64,000 nucleotides of DNA from Eremomyces bilateralis CBS 781.70. Lineage: Eukaryota; Ascomycota; Dothideomycetes; Eremomycetales; Eremomycetaceae. Shown one piece after another: positions 43,529 through 54,919 of this stretch; position 1 is the first letter of the stretch, and every line of letters starts with the position of its first letter. The stretch is taken from positions 372,001-436,000 of the forward strand of contig NW_022985075.1 of the NCBI RefSeq assembly GCF_010015585.1, written 5' to 3'. A program made the translations under genes and the position numbers. The notes beneath the pieces were generated by a model that searched no databases, was not told the origin of the DNA, and saw only the letters and a program-made list of their open reading frames with translations.

Positions 43529-44749
43529 ATGAGCGGCCCGGTCCCCCAAATCCCCGGGATCAAATGCGAGCCCGCGCTCGCCGAGGAGTTCCGCAAGGAG
43601 GTCGCGGAGCTGCTGCATCGACGACAGAGCTCGTTCCCCGGTGCGCAGCCCGTGAGTTTCGCGCGGCATCACCTCGACGAGCTGCAGAAGCGAGAGTAGG
43701 TAGGCGCGTGAATCGCGCGCGAGATCGCTCCTGGGATGTGCGGTGGCTGATCGCGCAATAGCTATTACCTGTGTGAGAAAACCGATGGCATTCGTTGCCT
43801 ACTGTATTGCACTGAGGACGAACGAGGGAACGAGATCCATTATCTGATCGATCGGAAAAACGACTACTATTTCCTACAAACCCTGCACTTCCCACACCAG
43901 GACGATCCGGAATTCCGGGAGTTTCACCGAGGGACTTTGATTGACGGCGAGCTGGTGAACGATACGCTCGAGAATGGACGGAAGCAGCTCCGGTACCTTG
44001 TTTTCGACTGCATCGTGCTAGATGGCGAGCTGCTGTTGCAAAAGCCGCTGGACAAACGGATCGGCCGATTTGGCGAGTTCGTCTTCAAACCGTACCAGAA
44101 ATTCCTCAAACGCTACACCGACGCCCTGGGGACCATGCCGTTCGAAGTCAAGTTCAAGACGATGGAGAAACCGTACGGCATCGAGATGATGTTTCGCGAT
44201 AAGCTACCGAACCTCCCGCACGGAAACGATGGCCTGGTGTTCACCTGCAAAGAGACTCCGTACGTGATGGGCACGGACGACCACATCCTGAAATGGAAAC
44301 CCGCACACGAGAACTCGATCGATTTCCGGTTACGGCTCGGCGAGTTCCCACTGATGAGCTCCAGCGACCCGAGGGAGGGACGGATCCCCGACTACGATGC
44401 AAAGCCTACATTTGAGCTATATGTGTACCATGGCGGGAAGGACTACCAGAGCTACGCACCTCTGTTCGTGACGGACGACGATTGGGAGAGCATGAAGCGA
44501 ATCGACGAGCCGATCGACGGCCGGATCATCGAGTGCTACAAAGCCGAGCAGGGTCGGTGGCGATTCAAGCGCGAGTCGGACGGATCGCCGCGATTCCGCG
44601 ACGACAAGTCGGACGCGAACCATATCTCCACCGTGCACAAGGTGATGCAGAGCATCGACGACGCGGTCTCGGAGCAGGACTTGCTGCAGGTCGCAGGGGC
44701 GGTGTACAAGGCGTGGAAACAGCGGCATCCGGAAGAGCTACGGCGGTAG
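43529..44749 (+). CDS. ceg1: mRNA guanylyltransferase (capping enzyme alpha subunit)
   Basis: Two exons (43529-43695, 43762-44749; intron 66 bp) give 384 residues. The nucleotidyltransferase motifs are in order: motif I EKTDGIR with nucleophile Lys62 (rebuilt right after the splice), motif III LIDGELV, motif IV DGLVFTC, and motif V ILKWKP, followed by an OB-fold end (GRIIECYKAEQGRWRFKRES). The enzyme forms Lys-GMP from GTP and transfers GMP to the 5' diphosphate end of nascent mRNA, in the nucleus with the triphosphatase subunit and RNA polymerase II. The start ATG gives MSGPVPQIPGIKCEP, the usual N terminus; other frames across exon 1 are shadows. Confidence 0.95.
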
Positions 44750-44959
44750 CACTGCGATAAACGGGGTGATTTATTGGTAGGAATGGTTCCTGGGAGTTTG
44801 GTCACGGCGTAGCGATGGAAACGCGCTGGTTTGAATCGATACCCCGGGATAGTATCATGTCATGATCCAGCTATTGGTATCGTAAAAGTAGGGTTGGCTA
44901 GGGAGCTGGGATATAAGAATCTAATTTACAGGTGCTGCGATTGAGCGGCGCTTCCCATA

Positions 44960-46317
44960 TTACGCGGGAGCCGTTAATTGCTGCTGCTGTGCTTGGAAAA
45001 ATCGCTTTTGCTCCAGACATCGCTCGCTCGTGCATGCGGGGCACCGCAGGAGCATCTGCGGCGAGCAACTTAGCCCGCTTTTCAAGTGATCAAGCGCGAT
45101 TTCCGCCAGAGCTCGAATGAAGACCGGACTCCCGTTCAAGCTCTCCACCCGCTTCACGCCCTTCGCGCCCTCGTGTTCGGCTTCCGCGATGACCTCCTTG
45201 TCCAGCTCGAACAACGTCTCGATATGATCCGACGTGAATGCGATCGGGATGAGCACGAGATCCGTCTGCCCCTTTTTCACGTACTCAGACACCGTCATGC
45301 TCGTCTGCGGACCCAGCCACGCGGATGGGCCGACTTGCGACTGCCAGGCTAGTCGGTACGGATTCTTGAACCCGAGCCGCTGCATCACCGCGTACACGGT
45401 CGCCCCCACTTCGGCCGGGTAGGTGTCGCCACGGTTGACGACGCTCATCGGTAGACTGTGCGCGGAGAATACCAGGACCGCCTTATCCCTTCGGTCCTCG
45501 GGGTACGTCCGCAGCGTCGCTTCGATATTCTGTGCGAAGGCCTCGACGAGCCCGGGGTGGACCGGCCATCGGTCGATCGCACTCCACGTTATTGATCCGC
45601 CCCCCGGTGACATATCGTCCGATTTCTTCCCCTCGAGCCGGTGTCTCCATTTCCAGAGCTCGTTCAACGAGCTGCCCGTGGTGGAGCAGGAGTACTGGGG
45701 GTATTGTGTAAACGCCACGGCGCGGCCGCCCTTGCCGTTGCCGAAGCCGTCGGCTAGCAGTTTGGCATACATATCTTCCGTGAGCGGGTCCGCGTATCGA
45801 AAGGCGACATACGGCTTATGCGGTGCGGTTTCAGGAGACATCCGGTCGAGGAGCTTGCACATCTCCGCGGCCTGGTATTCGGACCATTTTCGAATCGGTG
45901 AGCCGCCCCCGATATCTGCGTATTGCTTCTTGATCTTCGGGGTTCTTCTTCGGGATATTAATGGACCTAGGTAGCCTTGTAACCGGCCCAGTGGGATTAA
46001 ATCGCCATCGGCCTGTGCAATATCGGTCAGTTGGTAGTCCTTGGTCCGAGAGAGGGAAGGCGTACGAATAATCGGCTTAAGAAGTCGCCCACTTCCCCTG
46101 TCGTGGAGGGACCGCCCATGTTCAGAAAGACCATAGCCGTCGGCCCTTTCGACCCCGACTTATCCTGCGTCACAGGCGGTACCACAGCAGCATAATGCCG
46201 CGATGGTATCCATCGTGACAATGATAGTCCCGCGCTGACTTTCGATGACTTGTGATTGGCCGCTCGAGCAGCAGCTCGCGGAAGGGAATTGAGGGCGGGC
46301 GGAAGTCGACAGGACAT
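44960..46317 (-). CDS. hem15: Ferrochelatase, mitochondrial
   Basis: Two exons (46066-46317, 44960-46012; intron 53 bp) give 434 residues. The first about 50 residues are Arg/Ser/Ala-rich without acidic residues (a mitochondrial presequence), then TAMVFLNMGGPST begins the enzyme. The metal-inserting His is in FSAHSLPMSVVNRGDTYPAE, the second conserved site is IAFTSDHIETLFELD, and WQSQVGPSAWLGP is present. The C terminus carries RCPACTSERCLEQKRFF, the Cys pattern of the [2Fe-2S] cluster seen in animal and S. pombe enzymes but absent from S. cerevisiae. It inserts Fe2+ into protoporphyrin IX at the inner membrane as the last step of haem synthesis. It is divergent from KU70 over 430 bp with two CACGTG elements. 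Confidence 0.96.
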
Positions 46318-46494
46318 GATGGATTATAAGTGATATATGTTCCAGACGCTATAACAATTCCATTGTTTCCAGAACTGGCAATGAAGGGAAGAAGTGTTCA
46401 GTTGTAGACTTTGTAAAGATTCGTCCTCGGAGGCGGAGTGTAGGCGAGTCCGGCGTCATCGGCCATCTCGGGCATTTCGCTCATCCAAACTTTA

Positions 46495-46541
46495 GAGCAC
46501 GTGAACTACTGAACTTACCAATTTCTAAAGGGAGCACGTGA
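46495..46541. promoter_or_regulatory. Pair of identical GAGCACGTGA elements (hem15/ku70 divergent promoter)
   Basis: Two exact 10-bp copies (46495-46504, 46532-46541), 37 bp apart and in the same orientation, lie in the 430-bp spacer. CACGTG is the binding site of bHLH-type regulators (Cbf1/USF-like) in fungi. Which gene they serve is unknown. Confidence 0.5.
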
Positions 46542-46747
46542 TAGCGCGTCATCATCGCCCAGGGGCCAGGCAGCCACGCGTGTCGATCGCGCTCTAGGAC
46601 ATATCACATCGCATATCAGACATCGGACATGGAACGAGGTCGTCGTCAAAAACATACCACCGTCCTTGAAAATAACACAGGGAAGATTTACACCACTCGT
46701 TTAGATTCGTTCGGATTGGACACCCGTCTAGAAGTTCAGTCAATAAA

Positions 46748-48807
46748 ATGCCCGGGTGGACCAACGACTCCGAGAAAAGAGACGGGGACGAGGAGGAGGA
46801 TGAAGAGGTGGATGATTCGGGATACAAAGCCGTCAAAGACGCCGTCATCTTCGCGATAGATGTCAGTCCGTCCATGCTGAAGAAACCACCGAATTCCAGC
46901 GACCGGAAAGCCGACCGGGATACCGCAGCGTCCGCCGCTCTGAAATGCGCGTACCAGCTGATGCAGCAGCGGATCATATCCCATCCGCATGATATGATGG
47001 GCGTGCTGCTGTTTGGCACCGAAGAATCCCGTTTCACGGAAACTGTAGATTCCGGGTCCGCCAGCACCCTGAACTACCCTCATTGCTATGTTTTGACCGA
47101 TCTGGATGTCCCGGCTGCGGCAGATGTGAAGAAGCTTAAAAGCCTGGTTGAGGACGAGGAAGAGGCGGAGAAATTTCTGAAGCCATCCTCGGAGCCTGTT
47201 TCTATGTCCACTGTGCTCTTTTGCTCTAATAATCTATTTACAACCAAAGCCGCGAACTTCGCGTCGAGGCGGTTATTCCTAGTAACGGATAACGACGATC
47301 CACATCTGAACGACAAGGCACTTCGTGCGTCCGCTGCGGTCCGAGCGAAGGACCTCTACGACCTTGGGGTGGTGATTGAGCTATTCCCCATATCCCGGGG
47401 GGACCATACGTTCGACCGTACCAAGTTTTACGATGTATTCATCCCGTAAGCCCGATCTGAACCTGTTGCTGACTCACATAGGACATCGTATATCGCCCAG
47501 TTTCTGCAGATCCGGAAGCACCTGCGCCCATTGCTGGCGAATCGAGGGTTTCTGTCAGTGGAGACGGGATCACATTGTTGCAGTCCCTTCTCTCCAATAT
47601 CAACTCCAAAGCAGCACCGAGACGCGCCCAATTTACCATACCTCTCGAACTGGGGCCTGGGCTCCGGATTGGAGTGAAAGGATTCACATTAATCAAACGT
47701 CAAGAGCCGGTTCGATCATGCTACATTTGGTTGAGCGGTGAGAAGCCGCAAATCGTCACGTCGTCTACTACGAAGATTGCAGAAGATACGGCACGTGCTG
47801 TTGATAAAAGTGAGATCCGGAAAGGTTTCCGGTTTGGTGGCGAGGTTGTGTCTTTTACGCCCGAGGAGCTGGCTGCGCTCAAGAACTTTGGCGACCCAAT
47901 CATCCGAATCATCGGCTTCAAATCGCTCGACAGTCTTCCGTTCTGGGCGATCACGCGCGCCCCGTATTTCCTCTACCCGACTGAAGAAGATTTTATCGGC
48001 TCCACTCGAGTCTTCTCCGCGTTGCACCAGAAGCTCGCCAGGGACAAGAAATTCGGTCTCGCTTGGTTCATCCCCATACGAAACTCGCATCCTCGACTTG
48101 CGGCGATCATCGCTGGAGAAGAACGGCTAGATGAAGATGGGGAGCAGGTCATGCCCCCTGGCCTCTGGGCAGTGCCTCTCCCATTCGCCGATGACATCCG
48201 GCAAAATCCAGACACGCATCTCATCCGCGCGCCCAACAAACTGATTGATCTCATGCGAGATGTGATTCGACAACTTCAGCTTCCGGGCGCAAAGTATGAC
48301 CAGAAGAAGTACCCCAACCCATCGCTTCAGTGGTTTTACAAGATCCTCCAATGCCTCGCACTCGACGAAGACATCCCTGAAACCCCGGAAGACAAAACCA
48401 TCCCGAAATACAAGCAGATCAACAAACGAGCAGGGGACTACGTTCTGGAATGGGGGAGAGAGCTGGAGATACAGTATCAAGGATGGATGGCAAGTCAGGG
48501 CTATGGGCAGGTCAAGCCACCGGGGAAGCGAATTGCGGATCGAACCGCGGAGAAAGGACCGGCGAAGAAGATCAAGGCGGAGGACGGTGGGACGACTAGC
48601 TCTGCCATGGCGAAACATTTCCAGAAGGGAACGTTGGCGTCCGTGAGTGTCATCGCAACAGCGAGGGTGGACAACCGCTAACGTGATACTCCGCAGCTCA
48701 CCGTCGCAACCTTGAAAGAGTTCGCAGCTGAGAAAGGCATCAAAGTCTCCGGCAAGAAAGCAGATATCGTAGCCGCGGTTGAAGAATATTTCGAGACCAA
48801 GAGTTGA
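46748..48807 (+). CDS. ku70: Ku70, ATP-dependent DNA helicase II subunit 1
   Basis: Three exons (46748-47434, 47482-48642, 48697-48807; introns 47 and 54 bp) give 652 residues. An acidic N-terminal stretch leads into the vWA-like domain ([32 protein letters not shown]), then the Ku core ([52 protein letters not shown]). Exon 3 encodes a C-terminal SAP domain ([20 protein letters not shown]). It binds DNA ends with Ku80 for non-homologous end joining and telomere maintenance. The first intron must use the weak donor GTATTC to keep the frame (..KFYD to DIVYRP); a better-looking GTAAGC 12 bp on would leave a 35-bp intron and shift the frame. Start MPGWTNDSE precedes the acidic stretch. Confidence 0.95.
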
Positions 48808-49451
48808 TTCTAGAATACTCTAATCGCATGAACATCAGACCGCACGGACGCTTACCCAGGTTTCAAAAACATATTTTCAAGAACCCTACAACTTTGTGGC
48901 CCCAAAGTATCATCCTGGCCTCGCGCATCATGATTCGGCTTCCACCCGAACTCCCCAGCCGGCTCATGTTCTGCATTTTTTGATACAGGACCGGTTTGAG
49001 GCAGATGGCGTGCATCCGCACGTTCGGGGCCGAGGTCCTCCACCACGACCGCTTCCATCGGCGCAAGTCTCCAAAATCGGCGCTCTCAAACCATCGCGGC
49101 TCCGAATTTGGCGAACAATCAACCTCCAACCGACGCCCCGAATCGCCGATCGGTGGAGGTGGTGGGCGGGCCATGGACCTTAGGGCTTGGTGATCGACGG
49201 AAATCGTGTTTCGGCTGTCCCAGCGCCCGCGGACTCGGATCGCTGCCAGGATGATTCCGACGTGTCCAAGAATAGTGCAAGAGCCATCGTCGATCGTCGA
49301 CCGTCAATGATATATGATTAACGCCATACATGCTATACAACTTTCACATGTGACTTGATATAGTCTCAACTCAACCATTTGCTCGCGTTCATCAACTCCA
49401 ATCCACCAGCCCACTCGACTCGGGTATTCTCTCTATCCAGATCAACCAGCC
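48808..49451. other. Convergent intergenic region
   Basis: The 3' flanks of ku70 and vps72. A minus-strand frame at 48863-49174 has no recognisable domain and is not annotated. Confidence 0.5.
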
Positions 49452-51530
49452 CTACGCCACCACTACCTCCTTCTTCCCATCCTTCGCCCCAACCGCCCCC
49501 CCTCCCGTCCCATCCTCCCCCTCCTCCGCTACCGTCCCATCCGCAAACCATCCCGGCACCCCCGCCGCTGGCGCACCCCTCCCTCCCGTCACTACCGTCC
49601 CCACATAACACCCTAACAACGCACTCCACCGACACCCCCCCGCCAACACGCTCTTCAACAGCCGATACGCGCGCGCATCCGCATACGGCAGCCCGGTGCC
49701 CGGGTCGCGGAAGTGCGCGGGCGTGCCGGTGATGATGCAGGGTTCCATTGATATATGGGACGCGTCGGTGGCGGCGGCGGAGAGGGCGGTGGCAGCGGTG
49801 GCGGTGGCTTTGGGGCGTTTGGGGGGTTTGGTCGGGGGGGGGAGGGCGCGCGGGTTGGAGGGGTCGTAGGAGAGGAGTAGCTTGAGGAGGGCAAGGGTGT
49901 CGCGGGGTTCGTGTTTGGAGGGTTTGGAAGTTTTGGAGGGGGGGGTGGGAGGTGTGGGGAGGTCGGGGGTGACGACGGTAATGAGGTTGCGGGTTGCGAG
50001 AATGGCGGGTGGGGGGGGAGGGATTGGAAGCTCTTGTTTGGGTGGAGGGGATGGTAGGGTCGATGCGGAAGGCTCTTGTGGGATTTGAGCTGGCGGTTGG
50101 GAGGGAACTGGCTGTTCTTCCGTGACTTGAGGCGGTTGTAGAGATACGTCTGGCAGTCCTTCGGGAGCTTGAGGAGCAATTGGAGAAGCGCTTGACATCT
50201 GCTGCTGTACGTCCAAAGTGTTTTGATCTCGTTCGATACTCTGTGGCTGAGACATAGGTTGCGGCGGGTCTGGCTTTGGCGAATCTGGCTTTGGCGAGTC
50301 TGGTTTTGGCGAGTCTGGTTTTGGCGAGTCTGGTTTTGGCGGAGGATCGATGACCGGTTGGACAGGTCCTTGCTTATCTGGAAGTGAGGCCCAATACTCG
50401 ATCCCCTCGAGAAATTCATCGGCGGCTGTAATCTGCGTGGGGCCAGTCGCGCCGTGATCTGCCCCGGTCGTAGCTTGCTCGATATCCGTGTGGGATGGTT
50501 GTACTGGATTCTCGTCGATGTCCATAGGTCCTGCGACGACGGATCCGGATTCCAACGGATGTTGCGCAACCGGTGGAGCCGACGGTACTGTCACAGCAGT
50601 CTGCTGCTTCTTGATCTCCGCCTCCTGCTTCTTGATCTCCGCCTCCTCAATCGCCTTCACATCCCCATCTTTCCCCACATGCTTTATCTCCTCCCCCATC
50701 CATACCGCCGGCCCGCTCCAATACCTCACAAACGCCCCCTCCAACTTCCGATTCTTCATCGCTTCCAACTTCGCCGCCTGCTCCTCCATCCGCATCTTCT
50801 CCGCCTCCTCCCACCGGTTCAGACTGTTGCTGTTCTGCCGCTCCACAGCCGCCGCCTCCGCCAGGTGCTCGGCCTGCGTCATCGCTTTGGGCTTCTCCCG
50901 GTCGCGCCGCGCTTCGGCCGCTTGCATGATCGCGAGGGTGCGCAGACGGTGCTTCTCCTTTTCTTGGAGGCGTTCCTGCGTCTCGACGCGGTTCATCTGC
51001 GCGAGTTTGCGCGAGGACACGCGCTTGGGTCCGTCCGCATCCGTCGGCAGCCAGGAGACGCGCTCCGGCTTCTTCTTCGGCGGCGCGTCGGCCGCTTCAA
51101 CGGGTCCCTCGCTCGCGGGCCCCGTACCCGGCGGCATGGCGGCTTTCACCTTCTTTCGTGGCACCACCTGCTGAAACACGGTCCCCCTCTTCCGCTTTTT
51201 CCCCGTCCCCTCCGCGCGCTCCTGCTTCTTCAACTCACGCTCCCCCGCCTCCTCGTCGCCCTCGCCCTCGTCCTCGTCCTCATCGCTCGACGACTCGAGC
51301 GAGATGTCGCCTTGGTCTTCGGCCGCTTCGCCGCCGAACTCCTGGTCATCAGCCTCCTCTTGCCACATGGAATCGTACTCGGTCTGCGCGGCTTGTTCGG
51401 ACTCTTCGAGCGCGAGGAGGCGGGACATGAGGTTGCCAGCATTGGAGCGGCGCGAGCGGGAGACGACCATGGAGGGGCCGTTGTCTTCCTCCGAAGAGGA
51501 AGAGGCGGAGCGGTCGTCGTCGTCGGACAT
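49452..51530 (-). CDS. vps72: Vps72/YL1, H2A.Z chaperone subunit of the SWR1 complex
   Basis: A single exon of 692 residues, longer than the yeast homologue because of disordered regions. The N terminus is typical YL1: RSRRSNAGNLMSRLLALEE, a long acidic segment (SSDEDEDEGEGDEEAGE) and a basic patch (KKRKRG), which in the family bind H2A.Z-H2B. A charged helical stretch follows (RVETQERLQEKEKHRLRTLA, KLEGAFVRYWSGPAVWMG). The conserved YL1_C domain lies near the end (CIITGTPAHFRDPGTGLPYA, YRLLKSVLAGG). Between them is Pro/Gln-rich low-complexity sequence including five PKPDS/P units. The C-terminal 60 residues are Gly/Ala/Glu-rich. It acts in the nucleus in exchange of H2A for H2A.Z. Confidence 0.93.
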   Translation of the reverse strand: MSDDDDRSASSSSEEDNGPSMVVSRSRRSNAGNLMSRLLALEESEQAAQTEYDSMWQEEADDQEFGGEAAEDQGDISLESSSDEDEDEGEGDEEAGERELKKQERAEGTGKKRKRGTVFQQVVPRKKVKAAMPPGTGPASEGPVEAADAPPKKKPERVSWLPTDADGPKRVSSRKLAQMNRVETQERLQEKEKHRLRTLAIMQAAEARRDREKPKAMTQAEHLAEAAAVERQNSNSLNRWEEAEKMRMEEQAAKLEAMKNRKLEGAFVRYWSGPAVWMGEEIKHVGKDGDVKAIEEAEIKKQEAEIKKQQTAVTVPSAPPVAQHPLESGSVVAGPMDIDENPVQPSHTDIEQATTGADHGATGPTQITAADEFLEGIEYWASLPDKQGPVQPVIDPPPKPDSPKPDSPKPDSPKPDSPKPDPPQPMSQPQSIERDQNTLDVQQQMSSASPIAPQAPEGLPDVSLQPPQVTEEQPVPSQPPAQIPQEPSASTLPSPPPKQELPIPPPPPAILATRNLITVVTPDLPTPPTPPSKTSKPSKHEPRDTLALLKLLLSYDPSNPRALPPPTKPPKRPKATATAATALSAAATDASHISMEPCIITGTPAHFRDPGTGLPYADARAYRLLKSVLAGGCRWSALLGCYVGTVVTGGRGAPAAGVPGWFADGTVAEEGEDGTGGGAVGAKDGKKEVVVA
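50270..50345. repeat. Coding 15-bp tandem repeat (PKPDS x5) in vps72
   Basis: Near-identical 15-bp units (GGCGAATCTGGCTTT and GGCGAGTCTGGTTTT) repeat five times and encode SPKPD on the minus strand. Copies 3-5 are almost perfect, which suggests recent slippage. Confidence 0.85.
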
Positions 51531-51740
51531 GGTGAATGGTGGATGTGGAGGGAATGGAGTTGTTGTGTTGGAGAATTATCGCTGAAGCGGTTGCATTTTT
51601 AGTTCGAGGTTGTTGACGTCCTCGGAAATGGCTCGAGGGTGACGTGGATCCGAAATGGATTGAAACGTGGATGAGTTGATCGAAGGCGAAGGGGAGCTTG
51701 CCATCTCCAAGTCGTTCAAATGCGTCCGTTGGACGCGGAC

Positions 51741-51780
51741 TGGAACTGGAACTGGAACTGGAACTGGAACTGGAACTGGA
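51741..51780. repeat. (TGGAAC)n microsatellite, 6.7 copies
   Basis: Perfect hexamer repeats lie about 210 bp upstream of the vps72 start codon. Confidence 0.95.
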
Positions 51781-51895
51781 GCGATATTGAGGCGCCGAGG
51801 AATCAAGGCATCAAGGCACCAAGGCGTAAATAGCCACGCCACCTCTGCAGCTCAGCCAGCTCTGCGCCTCTGCTAGATCCCCTCTGCACGTGATA

Positions 51896-51903
51896 TTCTA
51901 GAA
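51896..51903. promoter_or_regulatory. CACGTG (E-box-like) element
   Basis: GCACGTGA lies about 366 bp upstream of the vps72 start codon. Confidence 0.35.
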
Positions 51904-54900
51904 TCTACACTAGACCGTTTCAGAGTGGCTGAAACATGAAACACGGCTCTTGCTCCCCAGTTTCCATCTCTCCAGCAGTCCAACTCGTTTATGATTCATC
52001 AGTTCATGGCTCATGCTCTTCCATGTCCACCAGGTTTCCGCGGTTCGACTGGACCATGATCAGTACCGATCGCGGGGGAATGCATCCTGAATTCCCAATA
52101 TTCCTGGGTAATTGGGCCGTGTCCTCCATTTCGATGTTCATGCAAGGGACATATCACATATCTGACATCTACGATATGCGCCCACTAAGTCCAGTCTAAT
52201 ATTGATGGCACGTCATCTGGTCTCCGCCAAAAACTCAAGATCCACACATATTAGACAATCCTAAATCATTGCACGCTTGACAGAGACAGAGTTGACAGTT
52301 GACGCTAACTACGGAGGTCGGAGTCCTCAAGTTCCAACGCATTGAATGGAGGACCACTAGCAATCCAGGATATTCTCCGAAACACCGGCTAAATCCCGCC
52401 GGGGCCGCCTAGCTCGGGGTTGTCAGCATGGCGCGGGAAAGCCACATCGTCAAGTTTCAACCTTCTTTGTCACGGCGCGAATCACATTGATTGCCTTCGC
52501 GTTGACATGCAGGCCATCATTCGAGATTACCATAAGCGAGGCACGTCGGTGAACCACACAGCCTGGATCAGCATCGTCGATGGCTCGGTAATGATGCCGA
52601 ATCCAGGGAGGAGTGCAGGTCCCTGTCCGACGTGAACAGCAGACCCCGCTGCGTGCGCCGGATTGATTGAGGCAACTCTCAGCTTTGGGTCGCGAGGTTG
52701 GTCCAGCGTAAAAATTTATCTGGGAGGGAAGTCATGGAGTGTGTTTCCACCAGTCGTAAGGATCCCGGGCATTTTAACTTTGGCTAGTGGTACTACAGAG
52801 CAAATGGCGGAATAATTGTTCTCTAGACATCAGAGGATCGGAATGGGAGATCGGAATATCGACTATCCTGTCCGTCATAAAACTCGATATATGCGGCAAT
52901 CAAGCGCTCTGGTTTCAAATCAAGCAGAACATTAGCAACCCCGTCACATCAAAAGCGGGGCAATCTACATTCTCTCGACTGTAAACCGTTTCTTAATGGT
53001 TTAGATCCCACAATATTTCCGAAGTGCTGAGACTGGTCACTTGACGACCGACGACTGACGAGGCTGGGAGGAACCCCTGGATGGTTTATACGGAAGGAGT
53101 GAAGCGCCAGTGTTTGAGAGTAAATAGGGGGTGCATCATCCACGCCCAACGAGCTCGTAGCACCGGCACCACCCAGGCACGCATGAAAGCTGGGCGCCGA
53201 CGGGTTTGTGTGACGAACCTCGACAAGCGCTGGCGAAGGGGGGCGTATGGACCAGTGGGTGATGGCGAATCTTGTCAACCAGGCCATTGGGTCAGGTACT
53301 GGATGACGGGGCAGACATGAGATATCGGAATGATGAGGGGGGTGGTTAAGTCGAGACGAGCGGAGATGGGACCTGGGATGCGCAACGTAGGTAATCTGGG
53401 CCTCAGCGATGGGGCGGAAGGGCGAAGAGGGTAGATTGAGGTCGCGGGCACTGCCCTACAAGGTGATCAGACGGGGAGATAAATATAGAGTAGGTCGTAT
53501 ATATCGAGGGTCTGGACGCGGAGTTACCTAGGCCTCGGTCGGGTCGAGGCAGTGGTGGGAAACGCCGAAGAGTTGCATGAGGGAAGTTGGTGGGTTTATA
53601 GCGGATAGATGCACGCCTTTGTCGTAGACAGATCCCATTGATGGTTAGGACTTGATGTCCCCTCGACACTGAATCAAATCGAAAAGAACTTGACACGGCG
53701 TGACGCTAGACGTCCTGGACGGCCCTGTCACACGACGTTTACGAATTCCTTCAGGGTGGATTGGGATTGCGATTGCTCGCTTTGAGAGTGAGACGGAAGT
53801 TCCTGAAAAGATCATAGACTACAGAAGCAGGGAGCGATCAAAAGATCAAGAGATCAAAAGATCCAGAGATCGAGAGACGGTCCACAGATACAGCCATACA
53901 GCACAGTTCATTGAAGCTGGACTAAGGACTTTCTATTGGAGTGTTCTGCGGATCTACCAAATACGGAGTGGACAGGATCCCCGTTGCAAAACTCGCCTTT
54001 ACGCCTTTTAGCCTTTAACTTCACTACTGCACAGTTCACTTTCACTTGGACTGCTCTCTGGTGGACGACATTGACATCGACCAACTACTGCGCCATCCGT
54101 TCAACGCCAACGCTAACGCCAACGCCAACGTCTCCATCTCCATCTTCAACTCCAACTTCACCTTCATCACCATCATCCCTCTTCTCTCTCCATTCTCACA
54201 CCCCATTCCCTCTCTCTCCTCCTCCACATCTTCATTTCCCTATACTTCTTCTCCTTTTTCTCTCTTCAGACTTCAACGCTCTACATCACCGAGGCGTCCT
54301 CCTCTGTCATTCCCACCACCTTTTCAGCTTCCATTTCTTCTCCAGCTCACCCCTTGCGATCCGTCGATTCCAAGATTCACTCGACTGCTCCCTGGTAGCT
54401 ATCCGACCCATCTTCCGACCATCTCGTCGCCGCAGTCCGCCTGTACGCCATCGTTCCTGTCTCGTCTTCGACCAACGACATTCGGAGCAACGAGAACACT
54501 TCGTTTCGGCACATTGGCTGCATCCATCGCTTCGTCGTCACTCCTTTCCTGAGGCGCCCATTTCGGTTCATATCTCCCTTGCAGAACTGGTCTTCAAATA
54601 ATCCGAGCCGATTGACGCGAGATTCCGGATCGTCGATTCTCGAGTTGATCACGTTGCATCGACCGAAAACAACCCTCGAACTCCGATCCGCAAGTTTTGA
54701 CGCCCTGGCATCAACGGTCGGAAATTCGAATCCCTCGGTCCTCAATATTGCGCTTCATCGCTCGACCTGGGCATTTCCCCGCATTGCCGTTCACTCCTTT
54801 GGCCGGTTTCATTGCCATTTCCAACGTCCGTCGAGGGTCATTCCCCAGTGCGCTATTGGCGCGAGATACCACGCACCCAACGACGCCTGGCTTGAATAAG

Positions 54901-54919
54901 CCCGAATATATAATTCATA

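Larger units (their letters stand above)
51531..54919. other. Long gene-free stretch: vps72 promoter and JSN1-type gene 5' region
   Basis: No protein-coding gene is supported across 3.4 kb. It holds a hexanucleotide repeat (51741-51780), GCACGTGA (51896-51903), an AGATC-rich run (about 53836-53880), a GCCAAC-like repeat (54102-54130) and a strongly pyrimidine-rich tract (about 54150-54330). The latter two lie within 820 bp of the PUF start codon and are probably a long 5' leader. Open frames of 100-220 codons here are low-complexity Ser/Pro/Phe reads of the CT tract. Confidence 0.55.

Noticed and set aside
46629-46859. Upstream frame overlapping the KU70 start
   Set aside because: It is in a different register from KU70, Arg/Lys/Thr-rich, and has no splice that would join it; the ATG at 46748 directly precedes the conserved acidic and vWA start.
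48863-49174. 103-codon minus-strand frame after KU70
   Set aside because: No domain, unusual composition, and it sits in the 3' flank between convergent genes.
53700-54601. Plus-strand frames of 100-220 codons upstream of the PUF gene
   Set aside because: Composed of Ser/Pro/Phe reads of a CT-rich tract and an AGATC-rich run; better explained as leader or promoter sequence.
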